64,000 nt of DNA from Burkholderiaceae bacterium (GCA_004214155.1 SGYQ01000009.1:1-64000); one strand, 5' to 3'; shown: positions 18,152-28,585, counted from the first letter of the stretch. Numbers and translations: made by a program. The notes: generated by a model not told the origin, from the sequence alone.

Positions 18152-19363
18152 TTAATGAGCTGCCCATTGTATTGAATTCAAATCTATTCCTTCCTGGTGC
18201 ATCTCCCATAGCGGGGACATCTCCCGAAGTTTAGCAACCTGCTCGCCTAACAAATTTACCGCGAAATTCACATCCTGATTGGTTGTGAACCTTCCAACCG
18301 AAAACCTTATAGAGGAATGCGCCAACTCATCACTCCGTCCCAATGCCCTCAATACATAAGACGGCTCTAAACTTGCACTAGTACACGCCGAACCCGAGGA
18401 CACTGCTATATCTTTAACAGCCATAAGTAGACTTTCTCCCTCGACAAAATTGAAACTTACGTTAAGATTGTGCGGGACCCTGTGTTGTAAATCGCCATTT
18501 AAATACACTGCCTCAATATTACTCAAACCACCCCAAAGTTCATCACGTAGCTGCCCTATTCGCTTATTCTCCTCTTCCATAAGCTTTTCAGCAATGTTAA
18601 ATGCTTTGCCCATTCCCACTATCTGATGCGTGGGTAGTGTTCCCGAACGCATGCCACGTTCATGACCTCCCCCATGAATCTGAGCTTCAATTCTCACTCG
18701 AGGCTTTCTTCGAACGTATAAAGCCCCAATTCCCTTTGGACCATATGTTTTGTGAGCAGAAAAAGACATCATGTTAACACCAAGTTTTTGCAAATCAATT
18801 TCAACTTTACCTGTAGCCTGAGCACTGTCAACGTGAAAAAGAACTCCGTTTCGCTCACACATTTCGCTGATTGCATTTATATCCTGGATAACACCTATCT
18901 CGTTATTAACAAACATCACCGAAGCAAGAATGGTGTCTTTTCTTATCGACTCAGCGAACAAATCTAAGTCGATCAAACCAGAATTCAAGACATCTAAGTA
19001 TGTAACCTCAAAACCCTCTCTCTCCAACTCCCGACAAGCATCCAAAGTGGCTTTGTGCTCAGTCTTAACCGTAATTATGTGCTTCCCCTTATTACTATAA
19101 AATCGCGCAGCACCTTTTAAGGCAAGATTTATAGACTCGGTAGCACCTGACGTCCAAACTAGTTCCCTCGAATCGCACCCTACTAACGACGCGACCTGAT
19201 TCCTAGCGTTCTCTACTGCCTCTTCAGCTTTCCAACCATAAAAATGGCTTCTTGATGCTGGATTTCCAAACTCACCCCTTAAAAAGGGAAGCATAGACTC
19301 AAGAACCACAGGATCTACAGGCGTCGTAGATGAATAATCGAAATAAATAGGCGTTTGTAGCAT
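18152..19363 (-). CDS. iscS: IscS, cysteine desulfurase
   Basis: This 403-residue PLP enzyme removes sulfur from cysteine for Fe-S clusters and tRNA thiolation. It shows the PLP lysine in [16 protein letters not shown] and the mobile active-site loop cysteine in [16 protein letters not shown]. The start at 19363 ([18 protein letters not shown]) matches the family; an open frame continues upstream to 19450 inside iscR but has no homologous sequence. An AAGGA ribosome site overlaps the end of iscR, four bases before the start region. Confidence 0.96.
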   Translation of the reverse strand: MLQTPIYFDYSSTTPVDPVVLESMLPFLRGEFGNPASRSHFYGWKAEEAVENARNQVASLVGCDSRELVWTSGATESINLALKGAARFYSNKGKHIITVKTEHKATLDACRELEREGFEVTYLDVLNSGLIDLDLFAESIRKDTILASVMFVNNEIGVIQDINAISEMCERNGVLFHVDSAQATGKVEIDLQKLGVNMMSFSAHKTYGPKGIGALYVRRKPRVRIEAQIHGGGHERGMRSGTLPTHQIVGMGKAFNIAEKLMEEENKRIGQLRDELWGGLSNIEAVYLNGDLQHRVPHNLNVSFNFVEGESLLMAVKDIAVSSGSACTSASLEPSYVLRALGRSDELAHSSIRFSVGRFTTNQDVNFAVNLLGEQVAKLREMSPLWEMHQEGIDLNSIQWAAH

Positions 19364-19367
19364 ATCT

Positions 19368-19835
19368 CTAATCCTTAAACAATACTTCCATCGTTTTAGA
19401 CTCTGAAGGGACACCAACCCCCGCTTGCTTTTGCCTCTGCTCACTAACAAGGTCCTGTAAGTTCACCGAATCTAAAAAATCAACCATGTGTCTACTAAGT
19501 GCTGCCCACAACTCATGCGTCATGCAAACATCATCATCTTTGCAATTCTGTTTTCCACCACATTGCGTTGCGTCTAGAGGCTCGTCTACAGCATAAATTA
19601 TGTCTGCAACCGTTATATCGGAGGACTTCCTGCCCAACCTGTAGCCGCCTCCAGGTCCCCTGCAAGAACTAACCAGCTCATGTTTGCGCAACCGACCGAA
19701 CAGCTGCTCTAAATATGACAATGAGATACTTTGCCTTTCACTAATTCTCGACAAAGCAACTGGCCCCTTTTCTTGCCTAAGCGCCAAATCAATCATAGCA
19801 GTTACAGCAAATCTTCCTTTTGTAGTAAGTCTCAT
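19368..19835 (-). CDS. iscR: IscR, Rrf2-family Fe-S-sensing regulator
   Basis: This 155-residue regulator represses the isc operon when it carries a [2Fe-2S] cluster. The winged-helix domain (1-75) includes [17 protein letters not shown] and [10 protein letters not shown], and the cluster ligands Cys92, Cys98, Cys104 and His107 are all present at E. coli numbering. A GGGAG ribosome site precedes the ATG. The gene heads the operon, so autoregulation through the upstream site is expected. Confidence 0.95.
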   Translation of the reverse strand: MRLTTKGRFAVTAMIDLALRQEKGPVALSRISERQSISLSYLEQLFGRLRKHELVSSCRGPGGGYRLGRKSSDITVADIIYAVDEPLDATQCGGKQNCKDDDVCMTHELWAALSRHMVDFLDSVNLQDLVSEQRQKQAGVGVPSESKTMEVLFKD

Positions 19836-19850
19836 TTAAAAACTCCCTCA

Positions 19851-19889
19851 ATACCCGACTATTGTACTATGTTTTATGAGCGACTTTAA
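19851..19889 (-). promoter_or_regulatory. isc operon promoter with IscR type 1-like half site
   Basis: On the minus strand TTAAAG (19889-19884) and TACAAT (19866-19861) are spaced by 17 bases and can serve as -35 and -10. Immediately after the -10 the sequence TAGTCGGGTAT (19861-19851) matches the right half of the IscR type 1 site found at isc promoters. The left half is poorly conserved. The arrangement fits IscR occluding RNA polymerase. Confidence 0.55.
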
Positions 19890-19956
19890 CCACAAGTAGT
19901 TTCCAATACCTATTTTATTTAGGGTTTATATTTAAGTTTCCCTTGTCGTGTGACCC

Positions 19957-20454
19957 TTATGCCACCTTAGATACCTTGTCTAAAATAACCTCGACAAGTC
20001 CGTTACATGCATCTTCAATGCCCGATAAAACAACATCATAGCCTCTAAACCCATGATCATCTGGATCAGCCAAAGTGGCGTTGACAGATTTTTGTGCAAA
20101 TCTCATTAGTAAATGCAATTTATGGGCATATTTCTTCGGACAGACCCTCTGAAGCATTGCTAGATTGTCCCAATCCATGGCCAAAATGTAGTCGTAGTTT
20201 TCAAAATCGTCAGATATTATTCCTTTACTTCTATGGGTGTCCAAAAAGTAGCCTTTCGATAGCGCTATTCTTTTCAACCTGGTATCGATACCCCTCCCGT
20301 ACTCATTCAGGCAAAGGCCAGCTGAAGCGACGCAAACTCCCTCTAGAATTTGTTGTTCTTGTAGCTTGCTTTTTAATACAGCCTCGGCTAGTGGCGACCT
20401 TCCCGTATTGCTCATGCACACAAATAAAATCTTTAAATCAATGTTTTTTTTCAT
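19957..20454 (-). CDS. Low-molecular-weight protein-tyrosine phosphatase family protein
   Basis: This 165-residue phosphatase has the P-loop CMSNTGRS (Cys13, Arg19, a C-X5-R motif) and the general-acid loop DPDDHGFRGYD with Asp130. It would dephosphorylate tyrosine residues in the cytoplasm, for instance on a kinase of exopolysaccharide export, but no kinase gene is nearby. The start at 20454 is chosen because an upstream TTG at 20478 would add eight non-family residues. It lies 30 bases after uvrB and may share its transcript. Confidence 0.88.
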   Translation of the reverse strand: MKKNIDLKILFVCMSNTGRSPLAEAVLKSKLQEQQILEGVCVASAGLCLNEYGRGIDTRLKRIALSKGYFLDTHRSKGIISDDFENYDYILAMDWDNLAMLQRVCPKKYAHKLHLLMRFAQKSVNATLADPDDHGFRGYDVVLSGIEDACNGLVEVILDKVSKVA

Positions 20455-20484
20455 AGTAATCTCTAAATTCCAACACAAACAAAT

Positions 20485-22515
20485 TCACAAATCTAATAAA
20501 ACTGCCTTAGCTTCCTCAAGTTTATCTCTACTCAGAGCCGCCTTTTCAAACTCCAACTCTCTGGCATTTTTCAACATTTCTTTTTCGAGTTTCTTTATTT
20601 CTCTCGCAAGATCTTTTTTGGACAGTTTTAAATATTCAGGGTCCACATTTTTTAATGCTTTCGTCCCATCATCACTTACAGGCAACCCATCAATCAGTTC
20701 TTTAACAATTTTTTTTACGCCGCGGGGTACGATATTGTTTTCCTTATTGTGTGCAAGCTGCTTCTCTCGTCTTCTTTCTGTTTCAACTACAGAGTTTTTA
20801 ATTGAGTCAGTAATTTTGTCTGCGTAAAGAATTGCTTTACCGTCAATATGCCTGGCTGCCCTGCCGATTGTTTGAATTAGACTTCGGTAAGATCTTAAAA
20901 AGCCTTCTTTGTCTGCATCCAATATAGCAACGAGGGATACTTCTGGAATATCTAGCCCCTCTCTTAAGAGATTTATGCCAATCAAAACGTCAAATACACC
21001 GAGCCTCAAATCCCTAATAATCTCAACACGCTCCACTGTATCAATATCTGAATGCAAATATCTTACCCGATTGCCCTGTTCCAAAAGGTAGTCTGTCAAA
21101 TCTTCCGCCATTCTTTTAGTTAGTGTTGTCACCAACACACGGCCTTTGTTTTCTACAGTGTTTTTAATCTCTGAAAGCAAGTCATCTACCTGATTTTTTG
21201 CTGGTTTAATCTCGACCTTCGGATCTAAAAGTCCAGTGGGTCTTACAACCTGCTCAATTATTTCTGACTTCGATTTTTCTAACTCGTAGTTGGATGGAGT
21301 TGCAGAGACAAACACAACCTGTCTAAGCTTTGGCTCGAACTCGTCAAATCTTAACGGCCTATTATCTAAAGCCGAGGGAAGCCTGAAACCATAATTAACG
21401 AGAGTCTCCTTCCTGGAGCGGTCACCCTTATACATACCTCCTACCTGTCCAACGGTAACATGACTCTCGTCTATGAAAACTAAAGAGTCGTCCGGTAAAT
21501 AATCCATCAACGTTGGAGGAGCCTCACCAGGTCGTGAATTTGAAATATGTCTACTGTAATTCTCAATGCCCTTACAAAAGCCAAGCTCTTCCAACATTTC
21601 AAGATCAAATCGAGTCCGTTGCTCAATCCTCTGAGCCTCAACGTGCTTTCCCCCGGAGACAAAGAAGGAAATTCTATGTTTAAGCTCAATTTTAATGTTT
21701 TCAATCGCATTTCTGATGGTTTCACGGGGCGTTACATAATGCGAAGAGGGATAAATAATTGTTCGCCTAAGTTTGCCTTTTTCTTTGCCAGTAAGAGGAT
21801 CAAATAAAATAATTTCTTCGACATCTCCGTCGAATAATTCCACTCTAACTGCTGTTTCAGAATTTTCCGCTGGAAATATATCAATCGTGTCACCACGCAC
21901 TCTAAATTTACCCCTGCTAAACTCTAAATCGTTGCGGATGTACTGCATGCTGACCAATTTTGCTATGACATCGGACCTAGTAATTTTGTCATTGATACGC
22001 AAAGCAAGAATCATAGAATTATAATTTTCTGGGTCTCCGATTCCGTAAATACAAGAAACGGAAGCCACTATAATAGTATCTCTTCTGGTCAGTAATGACT
22101 TCGTCGCAGAAAGTCTCATTTGCTCTATGTGTTCGTTGATAGCAGAGTCTTTCTCTATGAACAAGTCACGCTGCGGAACGTAGGCCTCTGGCTGATAGTA
22201 ATCATAATAAGAGACAAAATACTCAACGGCATTGCCCGGAAAAAAATCTCGCATCTCAGAGTACAGTTGCGCTGCCAGGGTTTTATTTGGAGCTAAAATT
22301 AATGATGGTTTTCCCAACTTAGCAATCACATTTGCCATGGTAAATGTTTTACCAGAGCCAGTAACTCCCAAAAGAGTCTGGTACGCCACGCCTGCCTCCA
22401 GGTTTTCTGAAATTCGCCTAATCGCTCCAGGTTGGTCTCCACGCGGCTGAAACGAGGAAACCAAGTTAAAAGGAGTTTCGTTACTTTTGAAAGTATCTTT
22501 TTTGTTCGACTGCAT
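20485..22515 (-). CDS. uvrB: UvrB, excinuclease ABC subunit B
   Basis: This 676-residue DNA damage-recognition subunit of nucleotide excision repair receives lesions from UvrA and positions UvrC. It shows the N-terminal [11 protein letters not shown], Walker A GVTGSGKT, the beta-hairpin region [12 protein letters not shown], the helicase motif [21 protein letters not shown], and a C-terminal UVR motif (about 635-670). The start at 22515 fits the length of UvrB (E. coli 673); a TTG at 22551 would add a hydrophobic stretch unlike the family. No LexA-type CTGT-N8-ACAG site was seen just upstream. Confidence 0.95.
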   Translation of the reverse strand: MQSNKKDTFKSNETPFNLVSSFQPRGDQPGAIRRISENLEAGVAYQTLLGVTGSGKTFTMANVIAKLGKPSLILAPNKTLAAQLYSEMRDFFPGNAVEYFVSYYDYYQPEAYVPQRDLFIEKDSAINEHIEQMRLSATKSLLTRRDTIIVASVSCIYGIGDPENYNSMILALRINDKITRSDVIAKLVSMQYIRNDLEFSRGKFRVRGDTIDIFPAENSETAVRVELFDGDVEEIILFDPLTGKEKGKLRRTIIYPSSHYVTPRETIRNAIENIKIELKHRISFFVSGGKHVEAQRIEQRTRFDLEMLEELGFCKGIENYSRHISNSRPGEAPPTLMDYLPDDSLVFIDESHVTVGQVGGMYKGDRSRKETLVNYGFRLPSALDNRPLRFDEFEPKLRQVVFVSATPSNYELEKSKSEIIEQVVRPTGLLDPKVEIKPAKNQVDDLLSEIKNTVENKGRVLVTTLTKRMAEDLTDYLLEQGNRVRYLHSDIDTVERVEIIRDLRLGVFDVLIGINLLREGLDIPEVSLVAILDADKEGFLRSYRSLIQTIGRAARHIDGKAILYADKITDSIKNSVVETERRREKQLAHNKENNIVPRGVKKIVKELIDGLPVSDDGTKALKNVDPEYLKLSKKDLAREIKKLEKEMLKNARELEFEKAALSRDKLEEAKAVLLDL

Positions 22516-22682
22516 TGAAGAAAAGAAAATGTAAAAACACCCAGAAGGCAAAAATGTTTTGAAAATTATGTATAATATTCAACAACTACCGCACTGAAAA
22601 GACTTTATTGTACGCAACAATATTTGGAGTTTCAAGGTTCTGAGGTCTCAAAACTGACTCTCAGCTTATTTTTTGAGAACAC

Positions 22683-23900
22683 ATGAGCTTATATACGGAA
22701 ATCACCAAACTTCCTAGAGACCCAATAATCGGCCTCACGGAGTTATTTAAAAATGACAAACGGTCGACTAAATATAATTTAGGCGTGGGGGTTTATTTAG
22801 ATGAGAACGGCAATGTTCCTGTTCTGAAATGTGTGACAAAGGCTGCGCAATTGCTCTACGAAAAAAAAGACCCTTGCGTTTATTTGCCTATGGTTGGTTT
22901 TGATTCATTTTGCGATGCTACAAAAAAACTGCTATTTGGGCCTGCGCATTCCAGCAACGCGAACATAATAACGACTCAAGCACTTGGAGGAACTGGTGCT
23001 CTAAGGTTGGGTGCTGAACTCTTGCAAAGAACAAAAACAGTGCCATTGGTTGTCATAAGTGAGCCGAGTTGGGAAAATCATCGGAACATCTTCGAATCGG
23101 CAGGATTTAAAGTCAATACTTATCCTTACTATGACCCGATTACAAATTGTTTTTTATTTGATCAATTCCTAACATTCCTTAAGAGATTACCTAAGCACAC
23201 CGTCGTTATTTTGCATGCAAATTGCCATAATCCTACAGGCATCGACCCCTCGAAGGAAGAGTGGCAAGAAATTCTAGATACTATCCGAAAGCTTGACCTA
23301 ATTCCTTTCTTTGATCTTGCCTATCAGGGTTTTAAAAACAACGTTAAAGAAGATGCATCCGTTCTACGAACATATATAAAATTTGAAAAACCTTTTCTAG
23401 TCGCCAATTCGTTCTCAAAAAACTTTTCTTTGTATGGTGAGCGGGTCGGCGCCTTAAGCCTTTTTTGCTGTTCTCAAGAAGAATCGGCAAAAATCCAAAG
23501 TCATTTAAAAAATATCATCCGTAGTCTTTATTCAACACCTCCTACTTATGGTCAAAAAATTGTGGGCCAGGTACTCTCAAACGAAAAACTCTACGCAATC
23601 TGGCAGTCAGAAGTTCAACAAATGAGAACTAGAATTACGGAAACGAGAAACCAACTTGTAAAAGCTTTTGAGGAAGAAAATTTAACTAGCTTTTCCTTCA
23701 TTAAAGATCAACATGGTATGTTTAGTTATTCTGGTTTAGGGATAATTCATGCAGCACAGTTACGGGAAAAGTTCGGAGTATATATTCTTGATTCTGGTAG
23801 AATTTGTATCGCTGCGTTAAATAAAACAAATTTGAAATACGTCACTAACGCCATATCTGCTGTTGTTCATAAAAAGAAGATTCAAGCAAAAAGTATTTAA
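22683..23900 (+). CDS. Class I aromatic/aspartate aminotransferase
   Basis: This 405-residue PLP enzyme belongs to the AspC/TyrB family that transfers amino groups between aspartate or aromatic amino acids and 2-oxoglutarate. The PLP lysine is Lys246 in SFSKNFSLYGERVG, the substrate-contact segment is HANCHNPTGID, and the N-terminus PRDPIIGL is typical. AspC and TyrB cannot be separated with certainty from sequence alone. It is divergent from uvrB, a neighbour pair also known in Pseudomonas. A TATAAT hexamer at 22571-22576 could be its -10. Confidence 0.88.
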   Translation: MSLYTEITKLPRDPIIGLTELFKNDKRSTKYNLGVGVYLDENGNVPVLKCVTKAAQLLYEKKDPCVYLPMVGFDSFCDATKKLLFGPAHSSNANIITTQALGGTGALRLGAELLQRTKTVPLVVISEPSWENHRNIFESAGFKVNTYPYYDPITNCFLFDQFLTFLKRLPKHTVVILHANCHNPTGIDPSKEEWQEILDTIRKLDLIPFFDLAYQGFKNNVKEDASVLRTYIKFEKPFLVANSFSKNFSLYGERVGALSLFCCSQEESAKIQSHLKNIIRSLYSTPPTYGQKIVGQVLSNEKLYAIWQSEVQQMRTRITETRNQLVKAFEEENLTSFSFIKDQHGMFSYSGLGIIHAAQLREKFGVYILDSGRICIAALNKTNLKYVTNAISAVVHKKKIQAKSI

Positions 23901-23903
23901 TTA

Positions 23904-24419
23904 GTGGAATTGATCGTTGCACTTTTATTCGTTGCCATATGCTTACTCTTAGTTTTTTTTCCTACCATCGTTTTTTTCGCATATAGCTTTCTTCTTTTAT
24001 TACCTCTGGTTCTTTTTTTTTGGTTGTACTTGAATTATTTTCATGGGATTCTGCCGATTGATCTAGTAACGAATTTGATTGTATTGTCAGCATTGTTAAT
24101 ACTTTTCCCATTTTTACTTTTTCAGATAATTACCGTTATCCTTGGATTACTCATAATCAATAAACTCAAAAATCAACAAAACCACGCTTTTCTCTTGACA
24201 AAGAGCTCCGTCGGGACCCTTGGGCAACGCTTAATTACCTATAGAAAAATATTTTTATTTTTTTTTCTTATCAACCGGAAAAGAATAATTTATTTCATAG
24301 CACACCAATGGCCTTTTTTTGTCTCGATTCTTGCCTTGATTATGACGATTGACTTCCTAAATACCTTAAAAATGATTGACGTCCAGACCCCATCTAAAAT
24401 AGCAAAAACTTATCAATGA
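23904..24419 (+). CDS. Multi-pass membrane protein of unknown function
   Basis: This 171-residue very hydrophobic protein shows about four transmembrane segments (roughly 2-35, 48-88, 115-130, 137-155) separated by a basic loop (about 90-112). I do not recognise a family. The start is GTG at 23904, three bases after the aminotransferase stop, and the ribosome site is weak, so coupling to the upstream gene is likely. It converges on sspA. Phe/Leu-rich composition could also arise in AT-rich non-coding DNA, but the length and position after the aminotransferase favour a gene. Confidence 0.5.
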   Translation: MELIVALLFVAICLLLVFFPTIVFFAYSFLLLLPLVLFFWLYLNYFHGILPIDLVTNLIVLSALLILFPFLLFQIITVILGLLIINKLKNQQNHAFLLTKSSVGTLGQRLITYRKIFLFFFLINRKRIIYFIAHQWPFFVSILALIMTIDFLNTLKMIDVQTPSKIAKTYQ

Positions 24420-24432
24420 GATGCGCAGCCGA

Positions 24433-25032
24433 CTAGCGTCGCATAATTTTTTCATGAGCAGTAAGTCCTTCCGAAAAGGCAGGGCGACTAAAAACTCGTT
24501 CAGCATATTTCATCAGTGGTGCAGCAGAATCTGGCAAAGAAATTTGGTAATGATCTAATCTCCATAAAAGAGGTGCCAGCGCGGCATCAATCATACTAAA
24601 TTCATCGCCTAACATAAACTTAGATTTAGAAATTATCGGAGTCAGTTGGGTGAGCTTTTCCTTTATTCCCAATCTGGTTTGATGTAACGCTTCGTCCTTC
24701 CCATTCTCAAGTTTATCTACATGAGAAAAAATTTCTCTCTCAAAATTGAAAAGTAACAACCGGGCTTTGGCTCTCAATGAGGGATCAGTTGGCATGAGCT
24801 GAGGATGAGGAAATCTCTCATCAATAAATTCATTTATAATGTTAGACTCATAAAGAGTAAGCTCACGATCAACCAGCACCGGTACATCACCGTAAGGATT
24901 CATCAAAGATATCTCATCAGGTTTTTTGTAAGGGTCAACATCACGTATCTCGAAATCCATCCCCTTCTCATACAAAACAAATCTGCAACGGTGACTAAAC
25001 AAACAAGTAGATCCGGAGTACAAAACCATCAT
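24433..25032 (-). CDS. sspA: Stringent starvation protein A (SspA)
   Basis: This 199-residue SspA has a GST fold, binds RNA polymerase and alters promoter use in stationary phase and under stress. The N-terminal thioredoxin-like domain carries LYSGSTCLFSHRCRFVL and VDRELTLYESNIINEF, and the helical domain carries DEFSMIDAALAPLLWRL, which fits SspA better than ordinary GSTs. The start is ATG 25032; a TTG at 25044 lies within the TTGGAGC ribosome site and is not the start. sspB is not adjacent. Confidence 0.9.
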   Translation of the reverse strand: MMVLYSGSTCLFSHRCRFVLYEKGMDFEIRDVDPYKKPDEISLMNPYGDVPVLVDRELTLYESNIINEFIDERFPHPQLMPTDPSLRAKARLLLFNFEREIFSHVDKLENGKDEALHQTRLGIKEKLTQLTPIISKSKFMLGDEFSMIDAALAPLLWRLDHYQISLPDSAAPLMKYAERVFSRPAFSEGLTAHEKIMRR

Positions 25033-25370
25033 AATACGCTCCAACCAAAAGAATGAGATTCAATAAACTTTCGTTTAAAGCCTTCAATTCTAACCCAAAA
25101 AATTATGCATACAAGTGAAAACGTGAAAAAGAATTAATTCGACGGCTTTATTTCGCCATGTTCAAATGCACACAACCATTTAGATTAAATTTACCCCAAC
25201 CTACGTTTAAATCTAGTCATAAAGTTATCCAATAGGCCCGTCGCCTTTAGCATAATTAGTGTTGTATTAAAAGCTACGATAGTTAGACAAATCTCTTGAT
25301 ACATAAGAAACCTCAAAAAAAAGTCATTAATGATAAATACATCTAGAATACTTAGCAGTAAAGGTAAATA
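25033..25370. other. Intergenic stretch between sspA and mmsA
   Basis: These 338 AT-rich bases separate two minus-strand genes. The only coding candidate is a 37-codon minus-strand frame at 25191-25304, listed separately. The rest should hold the sspA promoter, but no convincing -35/-10 pair or terminator hairpin was identified by eye. Confidence 0.5.
25191..25304 (-). CDS. Possible 37-residue small protein
   Basis: An ATG at 25304 is preceded by GAGG at the ideal distance of six bases and opens a 37-codon frame ending in TAA at 25191-25193. The product starts MYQEICLTIVAFNTTL, has one weakly hydrophobic segment and ends in a basic tail RFKRRLG, which resembles a small membrane-associated peptide. 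There is no homology I recognise. The good ribosome site is the main support. Confidence 0.3.
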   Translation of the reverse strand: MYQEICLTIVAFNTTLIMLKATGLLDNFMTRFKRRLG

Positions 25371-26921
25371 TCAATTATTAGATGGCATAGAAAACTGATT
25401 TTCTCCCGCTAACTTTTTACTAGGCCATCTCTGGGTAATAGTTTTTCTTCTCGTATAAAATCTTACTCCATCAGGGCCGTAAATGTGAAGATCTCCAAAT
25501 AGTGAGTCCTTCCATCCCCCGAAGCTTTGATTAGCCGCAGGCACAGGCAATGGAACATTTATTCCAATCATTCCCGCCCAGACCTCTTCCGAAAAAATTC
25601 TTGCTGTATTTCCGTCTCTTGTGAAAACACAACAACCATTCCCGTAAGCATTTTCATTAATTAACCGAATAGCCTCAGGCAATGTCTCAACTCGGACGAT
25701 CTGCAACACAGGCCCAAAAATTTCTTCTTTATATGATTCCATCCAAACTTCAGTCTTATCAATCACGGTAGGTCCCAGGAAAAACCCCTCATGGAGATCA
25801 TCAGAAGGTTTGAAGAGCCTTCCGTCAACTACAATTTCAGCACCATCATCCTCAGCACTTGTTATCAATGCCTCGATTTTCTTTTTGTGTTCACGCGTCA
25901 CTACCGGCCCAAAATCGTTGTCTGTATTATCAAAAGCCCCAACCCGTAATCCATTAGAAACCAACCTAATTTTCTCAATAAATTTATCAGCTAACACATC
26001 TCCGACCAATACTGCTACAGATATCGCCATACAACGTTGTCCACTAGAGCCAAAAGCTGCACCTATGAGCTGGTTCACCACACTATCTATGTCCGAATCC
26101 GGCATCACTACAGCATGATTTTTAGCTCCTCCGAGGGCCTGACACCTCTTGCCTTGATTAACCGCTGATGTATAGACGGAACTCGCAACTCGCGTTGAGC
26201 CAACAAAACTTACCGCACTTATTCGTTTGTCTTCCAAAAGTAACTGCACTGTTTTATCATTCCCATTGACGATGTTTAGCACGCCTTCAGGTAGTCCTGC
26301 CTCATAAAGTAGTTTTGCTATAAACATGGTCGAAGTAGGGTCTTTCTCTGAAGGTTTCAAAACAAAACAATTACCGCAAACAATTGCTAATGGGTACATC
26401 CATAGCGGTATCATAGCTGGAAAATTGAATGGTGTGATTCCCGCCACAATCCCAACCGGAGGAAACTCACTCCAACAATCAATAGAAGAACCTATTTCTT
26501 TGCTATATTCTCCTTTTAACAGCTCGGGTGCAGCGCACGCGAATTCAACATTTTCAATGCCTCGTTGCAACTCCCCTTTTGCATCATGCACTATTTTTCC
26601 GTGCTCTTGACCTATTAGCTCACAGATTCTTCCAGAGTTCTGTTCGAGCAACTCTTTGAATTTGAACATTACTCTTGCTCGTTTTACAGCTGGAGTTTTT
26701 TTCCAAGCAGGCAACGCTTTTTCTGCAGCAGAAATAACTGCTTCAACAGCAGATTTTCCGCCTACCTCCAAATGCTTAATAACGGTGCCATTAGCAGGGT
26801 TAAATACATCCAATGTTGGTGCATTAAAAGTCACAACCGTCCCATTAACCAAATGGCCTAACACTTGCTTCGATTTTGATTGCTCTTCTGACGTTCGAAT
26901 TACTGTCTTTTCTTCGATCAT
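25371..26921 (-). CDS. mmsA: Methylmalonate-semialdehyde dehydrogenase (CoA-acylating)
   Basis: This 516-residue aldehyde dehydrogenase converts (methyl)malonate semialdehyde to propionyl- or acetyl-CoA in valine and beta-alanine breakdown. It shows GITPFNFPAMIPLWMYP, FVGSTRVASSVY, the family-specific GGAKNHAVVMPDSD and the catalytic Cys297 in SSGQRCMAI. The start at 26921 is supported by GAGGATCC upstream; the frame remains open to 27071 but that stretch overlaps the next gene and has no family match. No mmsB or bkd genes are near it. The propionyl-CoA fate cannot be read from this window. Confidence 0.92.
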   Translation of the reverse strand: MIEEKTVIRTSEEQSKSKQVLGHLVNGTVVTFNAPTLDVFNPANGTVIKHLEVGGKSAVEAVISAAEKALPAWKKTPAVKRARVMFKFKELLEQNSGRICELIGQEHGKIVHDAKGELQRGIENVEFACAAPELLKGEYSKEIGSSIDCWSEFPPVGIVAGITPFNFPAMIPLWMYPLAIVCGNCFVLKPSEKDPTSTMFIAKLLYEAGLPEGVLNIVNGNDKTVQLLLEDKRISAVSFVGSTRVASSVYTSAVNQGKRCQALGGAKNHAVVMPDSDIDSVVNQLIGAAFGSSGQRCMAISVAVLVGDVLADKFIEKIRLVSNGLRVGAFDNTDNDFGPVVTREHKKKIEALITSAEDDGAEIVVDGRLFKPSDDLHEGFFLGPTVIDKTEVWMESYKEEIFGPVLQIVRVETLPEAIRLINENAYGNGCCVFTRDGNTARIFSEEVWAGMIGINVPLPVPAANQSFGGWKDSLFGDLHIYGPDGVRFYTRRKTITQRWPSKKLAGENQFSMPSNN

Positions 26922-27018
26922 ATTTTGGATCCTCTTTTTTTTACAAATTGCTTTCAGCTGATTGTGAAAACATGTTGGCAACAGATACTTATCGCTTGCA
27001 GTAACCCTTTTTCTCTCA

Positions 27019-27510
27019 TCATTGTAATTTCGTACATTTCCCAAAAGTCGCCGTATCCGCAGAGGGGCCATTCATCAAAAAAGCATGACTGTGCATCGGG
27101 TATATGGCAAATCTGTCTTTGTTGCTTGATATATGGACAACTTCTTCGATCACCTCAGGTATTCCTAATTGACTCCCATCAAAATCAATACAGGTCAATC
27201 TACCGTTACTAGCTCCCAAGAGTTCTTGGTTTCTTTTTTCGCTAACATTCGTAACTGATTTACATTTTAAGAACTCGGTTACTTTTTTGTCTACCCCATT
27301 TCTTCTACCAATCAACTTGTCATATTGTAGTTCTGAATAGTCAGTGTTGAATACGAATATGTAGTTACCTGAATCACAAACATCAGCCCTCCAAAGACCT
27401 TCAACTTTTCGAATACACATTGTAGCTTGCCCTTCACAACTGTAAACATTTTTTGCGGAAATTTCTGAGGAAAAGACCGTAATGAATAATGTTAACAAAA
27501 TGACTTTCAT
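27019..27510 (-). CDS. Secreted cysteine-containing protein of unknown function
   Basis: This 163-residue protein has a signal peptide (1-19, ending EISA) and a mature region with six or more cysteines, beginning NVYSCEGQATMC and ending GKCTKLQ. Disulfide bonding in the periplasm is likely. I do not recognise the family. A Cys close to both mature ends recurs in other secreted proteins of the 27-38 kb region. A GGGAAC ribosome site precedes the ATG. It is 97 bases upstream of mmsA on the same strand. Confidence 0.6.
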   Translation of the reverse strand: MKVILLTLFITVFSSEISAKNVYSCEGQATMCIRKVEGLWRADVCDSGNYIFVFNTDYSELQYDKLIGRRNGVDKKVTEFLKCKSVTNVSEKRNQELLGASNGRLTCIDFDGSQLGIPEVIEEVVHISSNKDRFAIYPMHSHAFLMNGPSADTATFGKCTKLQ

Positions 27511-27685
27511 ACCAGTTCCCGTAATAGTTTTTGAAGAAGCTTATTTACTCTTACAATGATATAGACACATAAGCCCCTTTGTAAAACATTTATTGATATA
27601 CCAGAAAAACAAGACGACCATTAAGCTACCAAACTAATTTTTATTCCGGTACATTTAAATGGTCAGACTAGATTTCTCTTTTTAA

Positions 27686-28585
27686 TTAATCGCTGCGAGC
27701 TGATTTATTTTTTCGTTTATTTGACAGTATTAAAATGAAAAAGCCGGAAACCACGATTAATGCGCATCCCCATAATGTAAAATTGTTGGGGCTTTCTTCA
27801 AAAACCAGGACTCCAATAAGGACAGCAATTGGCAACCTAGAGTAACGAAAAGGAGCAACAACTCCGATTTCCCCTCCTCTGGTTGCATAAATCAACGCTA
27901 AATACGCTGCGGGACCAAAAAAACTAGAAGCCCCCAAAAAAAAAACATCGACTGCTGAAAATTCACAAAAAGGTCCGAAAAAAGGTACACTTATCACCCC
28001 CCCTAATGTCAAAGAGGCAAACCCCCAGAACGCAATAGCGACCGGTTCATAATTTTCCGACATTGAAAATGTCAATAAATCTCTTAATGTTAAAAAAAAT
28101 GCTCCAGCTAGAGCAAATAACGAAAGTGGGTTGAACATATCAGTACCTGGTTGAATTACGAGTAAAGAACCGAATAAACCGACTAATATCAAAATCCATT
28201 GCTTTAAATTTACTGGTTCTTTGAACAAAAGAAACCCCCCTATCGTCATCATAATCGGTACGATTTGTAACAAAGCGGAGGAAGCAGTGAGTGAGACGTA
28301 AACCATAGTAATGACAAAAAACACGGAAGAAACTAGTTCGCATAACATTCTTAACAAAAACTTTATGCCAATGAAACGTCTATGTGCAATATCCTCGTTT
28401 TTCACAATGCTTAATCCATACAAAACCAACAAACCTGATAAACCAACAGAAATAAGAACCTGTGAGATGGGAAGTTTAAAAGCCAACTGCTTAATAATTG
28501 CGTCCTCAATTGCAAATGCAATCATAGCGATAACCATAAAAAAAACGTATTTGAAATTACTTTGTTCCTCGTGACTAATGCGCAA
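27686..28585 (-). CDS. EamA/DMT-family transporter
   Basis: This 299-residue protein has ten predicted membrane segments in two EamA halves, the layout of drug/metabolite exporters such as RhaT-, YdcZ- or S-adenosylmethionine-uptake-like carriers. Segments such as LLQIVPIMMTIGGFLLFKEP and GVLVFEESPNNF are the usual half-end motifs. The substrate is unknown. The start is taken as TTG 28585 because AGGGAG lies five bases upstream and the protein then begins just before the first membrane segment; an in-frame ATG at 28636 lacks a ribosome site. Confidence 0.82.
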   Translation of the reverse strand: MRISHEEQSNFKYVFFMVIAMIAFAIEDAIIKQLAFKLPISQVLISVGLSGLLVLYGLSIVKNEDIAHRRFIGIKFLLRMLCELVSSVFFVITMVYVSLTASSALLQIVPIMMTIGGFLLFKEPVNLKQWILILVGLFGSLLVIQPGTDMFNPLSLFALAGAFFLTLRDLLTFSMSENYEPVAIAFWGFASLTLGGVISVPFFGPFCEFSAVDVFFLGASSFFGPAAYLALIYATRGGEIGVVAPFRYSRLPIAVLIGVLVFEESPNNFTLWGCALIVVSGFFILILSNKRKNKSARSD

